A DNA stretch of 64,000 nt from assembly GCF_018623035.1 (NCBI RefSeq), contig NZ_CP076023.1, positions 1,364,001 to 1,428,000 on the forward strand, read 5' to 3'. Position numbers and translations under genes: made by a program. The notes beneath the pieces were generated by a model. That model saw nothing but the letters and a program-made list of their open reading frames with translations. It did not search any database and had not been told where the DNA came from. Below are positions 1 through 8,098 of this stretch, piece after piece. The stretch comes from Cellulomonas dongxiuzhuiae. GTDB taxonomy: Bacteria > Actinomycetota > Actinomycetes > Actinomycetales > Cellulomonadaceae. The stretch's first letter is position 1. Each line of letters begins with the position of its first letter.

Positions 1-757
1 GCTCGTCGAGCAGCGTGCGCCGCCGCACCATCGTGAACGACGCGCTCACCCCGACGTGCTGCAGGTGACCCTCGTCGTTCCACAGCCCCAGCAGCAGCGA
101 GCCGACCACGTCGCCGGACTTGTGCCACCGGAAGCCCGCCACGACGCAGTCGGCCGTGCGCTCGTGCTTGATCTTGAACATCGCGCGCTTGTCCGGCTGG
201 TACGGGGCGGTCAGCGGCTTGGCGACGACCCCGTCGAGGCCGGCGCCCTCGAACTGCGTGAACCAGCGCTGTGCCTCGGTCATGTCGGACGTCGCGCGCG
301 TGACGTGCACCGGTGGCCGGGCGTCGGCGAGGGCCTCGACGAGCAGCGCCCGGCGCTCCGAGAACGGGCGGTGCGTGAGGTCCTCGTCGCCGAGCGCGAG
401 CAGGTCGAACGCGACGAACGACGCGGGTGTCTGCTCCGCCAGGAGCTTCACGCGGCTGGCCGCCGGGTGGATGCGCTGCTGCAGCGCGTCGAAGTCCAGC
501 CGGTCGTCCGAGACGACGACGATCTCGCCGTCGAGCACGCACCGCTCCGGCAGGTTCGCCTTCAGCGACTCGACGAGCTCGGGGAAGTAGCGCGTCATCG
601 GCTTCTCGTTGCGGCTGCCGAGCTCGACGTCGTCGCCGTCGCGGAACACGATCGTGCGGAACCCGTCCCACTTGGGCTCCACGTGGCCGGTGTCGGGGAT
701 CTCCTTGACCGACTTCGCGAGCATCGGCGCGACGGGGGGCATCACGGGCAGGTCCAT
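1..757 (-). CDS. ATP-dependent DNA ligase, N-terminal part (cut by window edge)
   Basis: The visible 252 codons encode the nucleotidyltransferase core of a bacterial ATP-dependent DNA ligase, which seals nicks through a lysyl-AMP intermediate. The nucleophile is Lys29 in EPKWDGFR (motif I), followed by GSRNEK, VLDGEIVV (motif III), FVAFDLLAL, DGVVAKP (motif IV) and FKIKHERTADC (motif V). The ATG at 757 is the first in-frame start and sits about 30 residues before motif I, as in stand-alone ligases of the LigC type. The C-terminal OB-fold lies beyond position 1. No LigD polymerase or nuclease domain is present N-terminally, so LigC-like is favoured over a LigD fusion, but the missing C-terminus prevents certainty. 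Confidence 0.85.
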   Translation of the reverse strand, partial: MDLPVMPPVAPMLAKSVKEIPDTGHVEPKWDGFRTIVFRDGDDVELGSRNEKPMTRYFPELVESLKANLPERCVLDGEIVVVSDDRLDFDALQQRIHPAASRVKLLAEQTPASFVAFDLLALGDEDLTHRPFSERRALLVEALADARPPVHVTRATSDMTEAQRWFTQFEGAGLDGVVAKPLTAPYQPDKRAMFKIKHERTADCVVAGFRWHKSGDVVGSLLLGLWNDEGHLQHVGVSASFTMVRRRTLLDE

Positions 758-1103
758 GGGGCCATCGTGGAGCAGACCACCGACAGGCGCACCGGTTCGG
801 GCGCCCGACGGGCGTCGTGCGATCGCGCGGTAACTCTTTCGAGGTAATTCTCACTTTCGTGGTCATAGACCCGCTACTGTCCCGGATCGAGAGGTTTGCC
901 CCGCGAGTGCAGCGTGGTGCGGATCGCCCTTCCCGGGTCCGCCGAACGGTGTGCTGCGTCGTCGCGCACCGCGCTGTGACCGAGATCTGAGCCCCACTGC
1001 TCACTCGTGCCCGCCGCGATGCCGACGCGTGCGCGGCAGACCGTGTCAGGGGTGACGAGAGCGACCGCCGTGGCAGGGCTGCGGGCGGTCCGAGGGGGTT
1101 CAT
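758..1103. other. Intergenic region between divergent DNA ligase and toxin genes
   Basis: This 346-base gap separates two divergently transcribed genes and so must hold both promoters. A GAGGGGG ribosome-binding site lies just before the toxin GTG at 1104. The stretch around 838-880 is visibly less GC-rich than the flanks, which suits a promoter, but no convincing -35/-10 pair or operator palindrome could be defined. No credible small ORF was found. Confidence 0.5.
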
Positions 1104-4100
1104 GTGGCGCGCGCTCGCATGCGGTCGGTCATCGCCGCCGTGGTGGCGGTAGTCCTCGGTCTCACGCTGGGCGGGCCCGCTGCGGCGGCCACGACCGACG
1201 GAGTCGACCCCCTCGCCGACCGCTCATGGGTCGTGTCCCTGGTGTCCTCGGGGACGCCGTCGGTACGGCGCGCCGCAGAGGCTGCGCTGCTCGGATCCGA
1301 CGCCGACCTGCAGGAGTTCGTGGAGTCGGGCTTCGACGAGGCGCTCGCCGCGGACTACCGGGCGGCGGCACAGGTGCTGGGCAGCACGGACGGACCGGCG
1401 TTGCGATCGGCGGCGACCAAGGCGCTGGCGGGTCCACCGGAGGCGTTGCGGACCTTCGTCGACGGGGGGTTCCGCACCGCTTGGGCAGCCGACGAGGAGC
1501 TGCGCGTGGTGCGGGCCATGGACAGCGCCGGCGCCAAGACGCGAGAGGTTGCCGAGAAGGCGTTGGAGGGGGACGTCGAGGAGTGGTCCCACTTCCTGTC
1601 CTCCGGCCTGGCACAGGCCCGGTTCGTCGACGAGGAGATGGCCGCCACGCGGATGCTCGACGGAGGGGCGAACAACAGTGCTCCTGCGTCCTCGTCGCCG
1701 AGTGCCCTGGGCCTCGCCGCGCAGGCCGCCCTGGACGGGTCCCCGGAGGAGCTGCACGAGTTCCTGACGCACGGCCAGCACGTCGCGCGGGCGCGCGACG
1801 CGGAGATGGCCACGGTCGCGGGACTGACGGAGCAGGCGAAGGTTGCCGGCGAGGCGACCGCGACGCATGCGGCGGACGCGACGTCGGCCTCGGCGCGCGC
1901 GGTCGCGGCAGCCCAGCGCGCCAAGGAAGCGGCGCAGGAGGCACTGGCCCAGACCGAGGCGGCCGGTGGTGCGGCGCAGGGCGCCTCCGCGGCGGCGGGA
2001 CGCGCGGCGGATGCCGCGGCGGCGGCAGAAGGTGCGGCAGCGGAGGCGTCGGCCGCGTCGAGTGCCGCGTTGCGTGCCGCGCAGACGGCCGCCGACGGGG
2101 CGCGTCGGGCCACCGCCGCGGCCTCCTTGACGGCTCGCGCTGCCGCGGCAGCGCAGTCCGCCGCCGCGGCGGCACGTGCCGATGCAGGGAAGGCTGCCGA
2201 GGCGCGCGCCGCGGCACAGGCGGCGCGGGACGCCGCTGCGCAGGCGGCGGTGCTCGACGAGGTGCGTCGGCAGCGTGACGCCGCCTTGGCGCAGGCGCGA
2301 ACGGCGGCGGGTGCGGCGGCCGGCGCCAGCGTGAACGCCGATGCCGCGGCGACGGCGGCGGACACCGCGTCGCGTCAGGCCGGGGTCTCGGCCGCGCAGG
2401 CGAAGCGGACGCGGGCCGCGGCTGCGTCCGCCAAGAACCAGGCGGCGGTCGCCGCCTCCGCGGCGGCCCGCAGCCTGAAGTTCGCCGAGGACGCCGCGGC
2501 TGCCAGCGACGAGGCGTTCTCGTTCGCGTCCCAGGCTGCCCGGTACGCGACGGCCGCGGCGGCTGCCGCTGACGAAGCCGCGGCACAGGCGGGCATCGCT
2601 GGTGCAGCCGCTGCCGAGTCCGCGGCGCACGCGGCCGAGGCGACCAAGGCCTCGGAGCTGGCAGTGGCGGCAGCCGAGCAGGCGGCGAAGGTCGAGCAGC
2701 TCGCGCGGCGAGCGGACTCGGCACGGCTGGAGGAGGCGACCGACCAGGGTATCGCCGCCGCACAGGAGGCCTTGGCCGCGGAGAAGGCGTCGACCGGTGC
2801 GGGCGGGGAGGCCGCCGGATGGGACCGGGAGCTGCGCTGGGACACGGAGGAGGAGGACCGGGTCCCGCCTGCGACGCGCGAGCTGCTGGACGCGGCCGGT
2901 GCCGACGGGGCCTCGGACCGGGTCGTGGTGGACAAGGGGCGCCGCGCGGCGCTGGCCCTGATGAGCACGGGCGGCGAGTGGACGAAGGCCGCCGCCGTGG
3001 AGGCGCTGGCCGGTGACGAGACGGTCCTGAGGTCCTGGCTGGAGACCGGACGGGCGCTTGCCGCCGGCCAGGACAACCGGGCACGGCTCTGGCACCTGGT
3101 CGACACCCTGCCAGACGGGCAGGAACGGACGGCCGCGCGTACGGCGCTCGACGGGGACGACGCCGCGGTGGCCACGTTCCTGCGGACCCGCGCCTACCCC
3201 CGCAAGGCGTTGGACGACCAGGTGGCGTTGGCGCGGATCCTGGAGTCGAACCCCGGACCGGCGCTGTACGAGGCGACGCAGCGCGCACTGGACGGCACGG
3301 CGCACGACGCTCACGAGTTCCTGCGCACCGGGCAGTACGTAGCCCGCACGGCCGACCAAGAGGTCGAGATCGCCCGGGTGATGCAGGCCGGCGGGGCGGA
3401 GGTCAAGGCCGCCGGGCAGGTGGCGCTGGAGGGGCCGGCGTCCTACAAGTCCTACTTCCTCGCCGTCGGGCAATACCAGGCCGCTCAGCGAGACGTGGAG
3501 CAGGCGGCGCACGTCCAGGCGGTGAAGGGCCTGATCGCTCAGGCGCAGCAGTACGCCCAGACCGCGCTGGCCGACGCCGCCCGTGCCCGGCGCGTGGCGG
3601 CGGAGGCCCAGGGTGCGGCCGCGGAGGCCGCGGCCGCCGCGAACCAGGCCGCCGCTGCGGCGTCCAGAGCCGCCGGCTACGCCGACGAGGCTGCCCGGTC
3701 CGCGGCTGCGGCCAAGAGCTCCGCCGATCAGGCCGCCGCGTCGGCGCAGGCCGCCCTGGTGGCGGCCGACACGGCGCACGCTGCGGCGCGCGACGCCGCG
3801 GGATCGGCCACGACGGCCGCTGCCGCCGCGCAGCGGGCAAGCGGCGATGCCGCCGAGGCGCAGTGGGCCAAGCAGGACGCGCGCGCATCGGCCAAGGCGG
3901 CGGGCATGGACGCGGTGGCCGCCGAGGCAGCAGCACAGCAGGCAGTCGTGACCTACTCGAGCCGGCTGGAGGAGTGGCAGCAAGCGAGCCGCAGCTCGGC
4001 ACCCGGTACGGGCAGTGACGGCGCGAGCGCCGCCGTCGACACCCACAGGTACTGGAACTGTCTGACATCAGTCGACACGGCGCTCGGCTCGCCGGACGTC

Positions 4101-5264
4101 TGCATCAACGGCTTCAAGGCGTTCGGTGAGGTGATGCTGAATCCCGCCAAGTGCGCCACGCCGCTGAGTCGGGATTCGTTGGGCTGCTCGATGCTCAGCG
4201 AGTTCAAGCGCTTTGTCGGAGGCAACGCCGATCTCATGTGGGACGTTGCCCAGCTGGCACTGGGGCTGTGCGGTCTCATCCCCGCGGTCGGCGAGGTTTG
4301 CGACGCACTGGATGGCGCCGTTTCCGCAGCGAGGGGCGATTGGGCCGGAGCCGGGCTTTCCCTCCTTGCGATGGCGCCTGGTGTCGGCGTGCTGGCCGGC
4401 TCGGCCAAGGTTGCACGTCTCACGGATCGATTGCGTGAATATGTCGACACCATCCTCGATGGGCTGACCGCCGGACGTCGTGCGAACGTGGATGAGATTC
4501 CGACGGGCCGTGCCTGCCGCACTGCCAGGAGTTTCGGTGCTGAGACCAAGGTGCGACTGGCCGACGGTAGTCACCGGCGGATCAGCGAGATTCGCGTGGG
4601 CGACGAGGTGCTCGCGAGCGATCCTGTTTCTGGTGTGCGCGGTGGGCGAAGGGTCACCCACGTGTGGGTGCATCAGGACGATCTTTATGACCTTGAAGTC
4701 GACGGTGAAGTCGTGGTCACCACCGAGGATCACCCGTTCTGGTCGGTCACGGACCAGAAGTGGGAGGACACGTCTGATCTTCACGAGGGCGAGTTGCTTC
4801 TCGGCGCCGACGGTCGGGAAAGTGTCGTCACGCGTTCGGTCGACTTCGGCTCTCGTCGCGTCGGCACAGCCTTCAATCTGGCTGTCGAGGGTCTTCACAC
4901 CTACCACGTCGGTCTGTTCGCCGTGCTGGTGCACAACTCGGACGGCATCGATCTGTCGGACGCCACCGAGTGGCCGGCCGGCGACTTCCCGGCGGGAGGC
5001 GCCAGGAGTGCGGCCGGCCCGCCCGGGGGAATTCTCTTCCGCGCGAGGAACGGCAGCATAACGAACTACGCCGTCTACGACGAAAACGGGACGATCCTCT
5101 ATCGGGTCGACCTCACGGGCGGCACGCACAGGGGTGTCCCTACGCCGCACGTTCAGGAGTACAGGCACGACGAGCGCCCTGACGGAAAGGTGTTCCCGAA
5201 GCCGACCGGAATCGCGAAGCCCGCCGGTCCCGACGATCTTCCGCAAGGGTGGTGCGAACTGTGA
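1104..5264 (+). CDS. Secreted polymorphic toxin with ALF repeats, coiled coils and Hint domain
   Basis: 1386 residues. A Sec signal peptide (about 1-30, ending near PAAAATTDG) is followed by ALF-type helical repeats (about 50-245), an alanine-rich coiled coil (about 245-600), a second ALF block (about 608-813) and a second coiled coil (about 813-953). Next come a Cys-containing pretoxin segment with hydrophobic helices (about 1046-1106) and a Hint autoprocessing domain (about 1138-1279: TKVRLADG, VGDEVLASDP, TTEDHPFW, HTYHVG, ending LVHNS). The last 108 residues form the toxin module with DLTG..H.GVPTPHVQEY, which resembles polymorphic toxin type 24 from memory only. The Hint family cleaves at the terminal HN/S, here Asn1278-Ser1279, which would free the toxin. 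From about 4070 codon use turns visibly less GC-rich. The GTG has GAGGGGG 5 bases upstream; ATG at 1119 is an alternative start. The overlapping next gene is the expected immunity protein. Confidence 0.85.
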   Translation: MARARMRSVIAAVVAVVLGLTLGGPAAAATTDGVDPLADRSWVVSLVSSGTPSVRRAAEAALLGSDADLQEFVESGFDEALAADYRAAAQVLGSTDGPALRSAATKALAGPPEALRTFVDGGFRTAWAADEELRVVRAMDSAGAKTREVAEKALEGDVEEWSHFLSSGLAQARFVDEEMAATRMLDGGANNSAPASSSPSALGLAAQAALDGSPEELHEFLTHGQHVARARDAEMATVAGLTEQAKVAGEATATHAADATSASARAVAAAQRAKEAAQEALAQTEAAGGAAQGASAAAGRAADAAAAAEGAAAEASAASSAALRAAQTAADGARRATAAASLTARAAAAAQSAAAAARADAGKAAEARAAAQAARDAAAQAAVLDEVRRQRDAALAQARTAAGAAAGASVNADAAATAADTASRQAGVSAAQAKRTRAAAASAKNQAAVAASAAARSLKFAEDAAAASDEAFSFASQAARYATAAAAAADEAAAQAGIAGAAAAESAAHAAEATKASELAVAAAEQAAKVEQLARRADSARLEEATDQGIAAAQEALAAEKASTGAGGEAAGWDRELRWDTEEEDRVPPATRELLDAAGADGASDRVVVDKGRRAALALMSTGGEWTKAAAVEALAGDETVLRSWLETGRALAAGQDNRARLWHLVDTLPDGQERTAARTALDGDDAAVATFLRTRAYPRKALDDQVALARILESNPGPALYEATQRALDGTAHDAHEFLRTGQYVARTADQEVEIARVMQAGGAEVKAAGQVALEGPASYKSYFLAVGQYQAAQRDVEQAAHVQAVKGLIAQAQQYAQTALADAARARRVAAEAQGAAAEAAAAANQAAAAASRAAGYADEAARSAAAAKSSADQAAASAQAALVAADTAHAAARDAAGSATTAAAAAQRASGDAAEAQWAKQDARASAKAAGMDAVAAEAAAQQAVVTYSSRLEEWQQASRSSAPGTGSDGASAAVDTHRYWNCLTSVDTALGSPDVCINGFKAFGEVMLNPAKCATPLSRDSLGCSMLSEFKRFVGGNADLMWDVAQLALGLCGLIPAVGEVCDALDGAVSAARGDWAGAGLSLLAMAPGVGVLAGSAKVARLTDRLREYVDTILDGLTAGRRANVDEIPTGRACRTARSFGAETKVRLADGSHRRISEIRVGDEVLASDPVSGVRGGRRVTHVWVHQDDLYDLEVDGEVVVTTEDHPFWSVTDQKWEDTSDLHEGELLLGADGRESVVTRSVDFGSRRVGTAFNLAVEGLHTYHVGLFAVLVHNSDGIDLSDATEWPAGDFPAGGARSAAGPPGGILFRARNGSITNYAVYDENGTILYRVDLTGGTHRGVPTPHVQEYRHDERPDGKVFPKPTGIAKPAGPDDLPQGWCEL

Positions 5265-5725
5265 CCGCGCATTCCGAGATAGTTCTGACGGACTTCAAGG
5301 AGCTCGATGAATTCCTTGACGACAGAGAACATGACGACCCGAGGACGTTCGTTTCCTACAAAGGGTCGCCAGGGTTGCTTGCTGCGGTGATGAAGTTGTT
5401 GGACCCGCCGCTCGTCGAGCACCGTGGGGCAGTCTTTCTCGGGTTCGCCTTCGATGCTGCGGTGGTGGACGAGTGGTTCCTTCGTCTTGCCGGCGACGTA
5501 GCGGGAGTCGAGCGCATCGTCAACCATCTGCACGTCTGGGAAATTCTTCCGACGAACGCCTTCGACGAGGATGAGGCAAAGCGCCTTGTTGGGCCGATCG
5601 CGCAGTTCTGGCGATCTGCGCTTCAGGCACGATTCCCAGACCGCAGATTCGTCGTCGAGACCGAGTGCGACGCCGATTACGGCCCCGAGGTGACGTTCTA
5701 CACTTCAGCACCCCGCTTGAAGTGA
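5261..5725 (+). CDS. Predicted cognate immunity protein of the upstream toxin
   Basis: A 154-residue acidic cytoplasmic protein without signal peptide or membrane segment. Its GTG at 5261 overlaps the toxin stop as GTGA, and AAGGGTGG lies about 9 bases upstream, so 5261 is preferred over the in-frame GTGs at 5249 and 5252. I do not recognise the family. Immunity is inferred from three things: position directly after a polymorphic toxin, translational coupling, and the same less GC-rich base use as the toxin tip (for example ATTCTTCCGACGAACGCC), as if the two moved together. Known immunity proteins of this class bind and block the toxin inside the producer; nothing in the sequence proves that here. 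Confidence 0.7.
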   Translation: MTAHSEIVLTDFKELDEFLDDREHDDPRTFVSYKGSPGLLAAVMKLLDPPLVEHRGAVFLGFAFDAAVVDEWFLRLAGDVAGVERIVNHLHVWEILPTNAFDEDEAKRLVGPIAQFWRSALQARFPDRRFVVETECDADYGPEVTFYTSAPRLK

Positions 5726-5772
5726 TCCAATGACTCTTGTTCTGTCGAATGAATGATGGAGGGTGTTCCGTT

Positions 5773-6294
5773 ATGAAGCGAGCGCTTGGTTGGACAGGTA
5801 TTTCCCTCCTGGTCGCCGGAGCGGCGGTGGCGGTGCTGAGCGGAGGCCCGGCCGTCGCCGACGCTGAGGTGCAGTCCTCGCTGGTGGAGGACTTCGCGTT
5901 CCCAGGAGCGGACGAGATCCTCGCCGAGCACGGTCTGCGGCTGTACACCGGTGACGGGCACGTGGAGTTCGTACCCGCGGAAGACGAGACGTGCTCCGCC
6001 GGCCTGATCCGTGTGACGGCGTCGCTGCCCGACGAGCCGTACCGGGCGGTGTACTGCTTCAAGACGTCCGGTGCGCGCGGGTTCCTGACGATGGAGGTGC
6101 CCAACACGTTCCTGGTGCGTGCCGCCGCTGTCGCCGTGCAGGCCACGGCCGTGGTGCCCGAGGAGGGCGCGGGGGGTGACCCGGTCCGCGAGGTGTACGA
6201 GGTGCCCGCGAACCGTGCCGTGTCCATCGAGGCCGGATCCGGTGCTGACGCGCCGCCGGCGGTGCTCGTCGAGCTGCGGTTCGGCGACTGGTGA
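5773..6294 (+). CDS. Secreted protein of unknown function
   Basis: 173 residues with a clear Sec signal peptide (MKRALGWTGISLLVAGAAVA, cleavage near AVA-DA at about 29). The mature part is acidic, rich in short beta-prone stretches, with two cysteines (DETCSAG and AVYCFK) that could form a disulfide. The start was set at the ATG with GGAGGG 9 bases before it. I do not recognise the family. It lies between the toxin-immunity pair and three trypsin-fold secreted proteins and shares their orientation. It could be an accessory factor of either group; that is inference from position only. Confidence 0.75.
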   Translation: MKRALGWTGISLLVAGAAVAVLSGGPAVADAEVQSSLVEDFAFPGADEILAEHGLRLYTGDGHVEFVPAEDETCSAGLIRVTASLPDEPYRAVYCFKTSGARGFLTMEVPNTFLVRAAAVAVQATAVVPEEGAGGDPVREVYEVPANRAVSIEAGSGADAPPAVLVELRFGDW

Positions 6295-6384
6295 GCGCTG
6301 CCCTGCAGGCGCTGATCCGTCACGTGGACGGTGGGGCGTGAACCGTCAGAGCACCGCGAAGCACGAAGACAAGGAGACGCCCTC

Positions 6385-8001
6385 ATGAGGCGCCTGATGC
6401 AGGTGGTCGCCCCCGCCCTGGCGGTGACGTGGACGCTGGCCGTGGTCCCGTCCGCCGGCGCCGTCCAGGGCACTGTCCCGACCAGCGCAGCGGCGGCCGC
6501 GACCGTCGCGATCCACATCGCCGGGGACCCCGATGCTGCGCCCGGCCACGTCCGCGAGCGGGCGTGCTCGGGAGCGTTGATCAGCCAGCGGTGGGTGATC
6601 ACCGCGGCGTCGTGCTTCGGGACCGGCTCCGGAGCACCACGGGAGACGAGCTTCCCCGCGTGGGCCACCAGGGCCACCATCGGCCGTGTCGACCTCACGG
6701 GCACCGCCGGGCGCGTCGTGACGATCGACCTGCTCGTGCCGCACCCGGAGCGCGACGTGGTGCTCGCGCGGCTGGCCACGCCTGTGAAGGACGTCGCCCC
6801 CGTCGCGGTCGCGAGCGCGCCTCCCTCCGTCGGCGAGGAGCTGACCGTGACGGGCTACGGCCGGACGAGCGCCGCGCTCGTCCCGAGCTCCGCGCACGCG
6901 ACGGCGTACCGCGTCACTGCTGCGGGTACGACGACGATCGACATCGCAGGTGCCGAGGCCGGTGCGACGATCTGCAAGGGCGACGCCGGTGGGCCTGCTC
7001 TGCGGTCGACGTCCGGGGGCGGGCTCGAGCTGGTCGCGCTCCACCACACCGCGTTCCAGGGCGGGTGCCTCGGTGCCTCGACGACGCGGCAGGAGGCGAC
7101 CGAGACCCGTGTCGACGACCTCCGCGCCTGGATCAGCAGCCACACGCGGCCGCAGGACGTGTGCGGGCAGGCCGCGGCGGTGTCGTCGAGCGGCATCGGC
7201 AACGGTCAGCTCGTCCGCACGCCCGACGGCACGATCTACGTCGTCGCCGGCGGGGCGAAGTACCCGCTGTCGTACGCGCAGTGGTCGGCGATGGGCCTGC
7301 GGGCGTACGCCGACATCTCGGTGGCGGCTGCGGCCGAGCTCGCGGACGTGCCACGTGACGGGACGTTCCTGCGGGACATGGCGACCGGGTCGATCCACGG
7401 GATCACCGGCGGGATGCCCTACGCGCTGGCCTCGCTGGGCCAGTGGCAGGCGCTCGGTTCCCCGGCGTACGTCGACGTGCCCGTCGGGTTCATCAACCGG
7501 GTCGCCGACCTGCCACCCGCCGGTCCCGTGATCCTGCGGGACCCGGCCTCGGGCGCGATCCACCAGGTCGTCGGGTGCTCCCGCTACCAGCTGTCCCTGG
7601 CCGAGTGGCAGGCGCTCGGTTCGCCCGCGTACATCGAGGCGTCGGCCTCCTTGATCGACCGCGTGCCGACCGGGGTCCCGACGCGGCCGGTGATCCTGCG
7701 TGACCGTGCCGACGGCAGCATCGTCCAGGTCGTGGGAGGCGCGAAGCACGGGCTGACGATGACGGAGTGGCAGGCCCTCGGTCTGCCGCCGTACACCGAG
7801 GTCCCGACCGGCCTGCTGGGCCGGATCAGCAAGACGGTGCCGGACGGGCCGGTGCTGCTGCGCGACCCCGTGACTGGGTCCATCCACGAGGTCGCGGGTG
7901 GCGTGAAGCGGGGACTCGACCTCGCGCAGTGGCAGGCGCTCGAGAACCAGGCGTACGTGGACGTCCCGGCCAGGTGGCTGGCGCGGATCCCGAACGCGTG
8001 A
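6385..8001 (+). CDS. Trypsin-fold pseudoprotease 1 with five C-terminal repeats
   Basis: 538 residues: a signal peptide (about 1-26), an S1/chymotrypsin-fold domain (about 27-255) and five repeats of about 54 residues (about 275-538). The fold landmarks are present: CSGAL...WVITAASCF, RDVVLARL, CKGDAGGPAL and a GGCLG loop, with the usual cysteine pairs Cys61/Cys77 and Cys197/Cys228. The catalytic triad is broken: the His position is Ser76 (TAASC instead of TAAHC) and the nucleophile is Ala201 (GDAGGP instead of GDSGGP); Asp124 is kept. Peptidase activity is therefore not expected, and a binding or inhibitory role is more likely. Start ATG at 6385 has AAGGAG 8 bases upstream. Two paralogs with the same substitutions follow. 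Confidence 0.9.
   Translation: MRRLMQVVAPALAVTWTLAVVPSAGAVQGTVPTSAAAAATVAIHIAGDPDAAPGHVRERACSGALISQRWVITAASCFGTGSGAPRETSFPAWATRATIGRVDLTGTAGRVVTIDLLVPHPERDVVLARLATPVKDVAPVAVASAPPSVGEELTVTGYGRTSAALVPSSAHATAYRVTAAGTTTIDIAGAEAGATICKGDAGGPALRSTSGGGLELVALHHTAFQGGCLGASTTRQEATETRVDDLRAWISSHTRPQDVCGQAAAVSSSGIGNGQLVRTPDGTIYVVAGGAKYPLSYAQWSAMGLRAYADISVAAAAELADVPRDGTFLRDMATGSIHGITGGMPYALASLGQWQALGSPAYVDVPVGFINRVADLPPAGPVILRDPASGAIHQVVGCSRYQLSLAEWQALGSPAYIEASASLIDRVPTGVPTRPVILRDRADGSIVQVVGGAKHGLTMTEWQALGLPPYTEVPTGLLGRISKTVPDGPVLLRDPVTGSIHEVAGGVKRGLDLAQWQALENQAYVDVPARWLARIPNA
7207..7998 (+). repeat. Five tandem about 54-residue repeats in pseudoprotease 1
   Basis: Five copies of a unit reading roughly PVILRDPASGSIHQVVGG, then LSxAEWQALGSPAY and VPxGxLxRV, begin near nucleotides 7207, 7366, 7531, 7693 and 7855. 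The pattern (ligand-facing R-D/P-G-S-I, then a Trp-containing helix) resembles small modules seen at the ends of actinobacterial wall-associated proteins, which suggests attachment or ligand binding. Copies differ at about half their positions, so this is an old repeat array, unlike the near-identical array of the next gene. Confidence 0.8.
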
Positions 8002-8098
8002 ACGCGTGGTGACGAGTGCGCGCGCTCGACCGAGGGCTGCGCAGTGACAGATCGACGGTGATGGTGCCGCGAGGCGCCACAGGACGGAGGCAGCTGCT

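Noticed and set aside
1162-4046. Very long antisense ORFs (up to 940 codons) opposite the toxin gene
   Set aside because: They are Arg/Gly/Pro-rich shadows produced by the alanine-rich repeat coding on the plus strand; no ribosome-binding site or domain pattern supports them.
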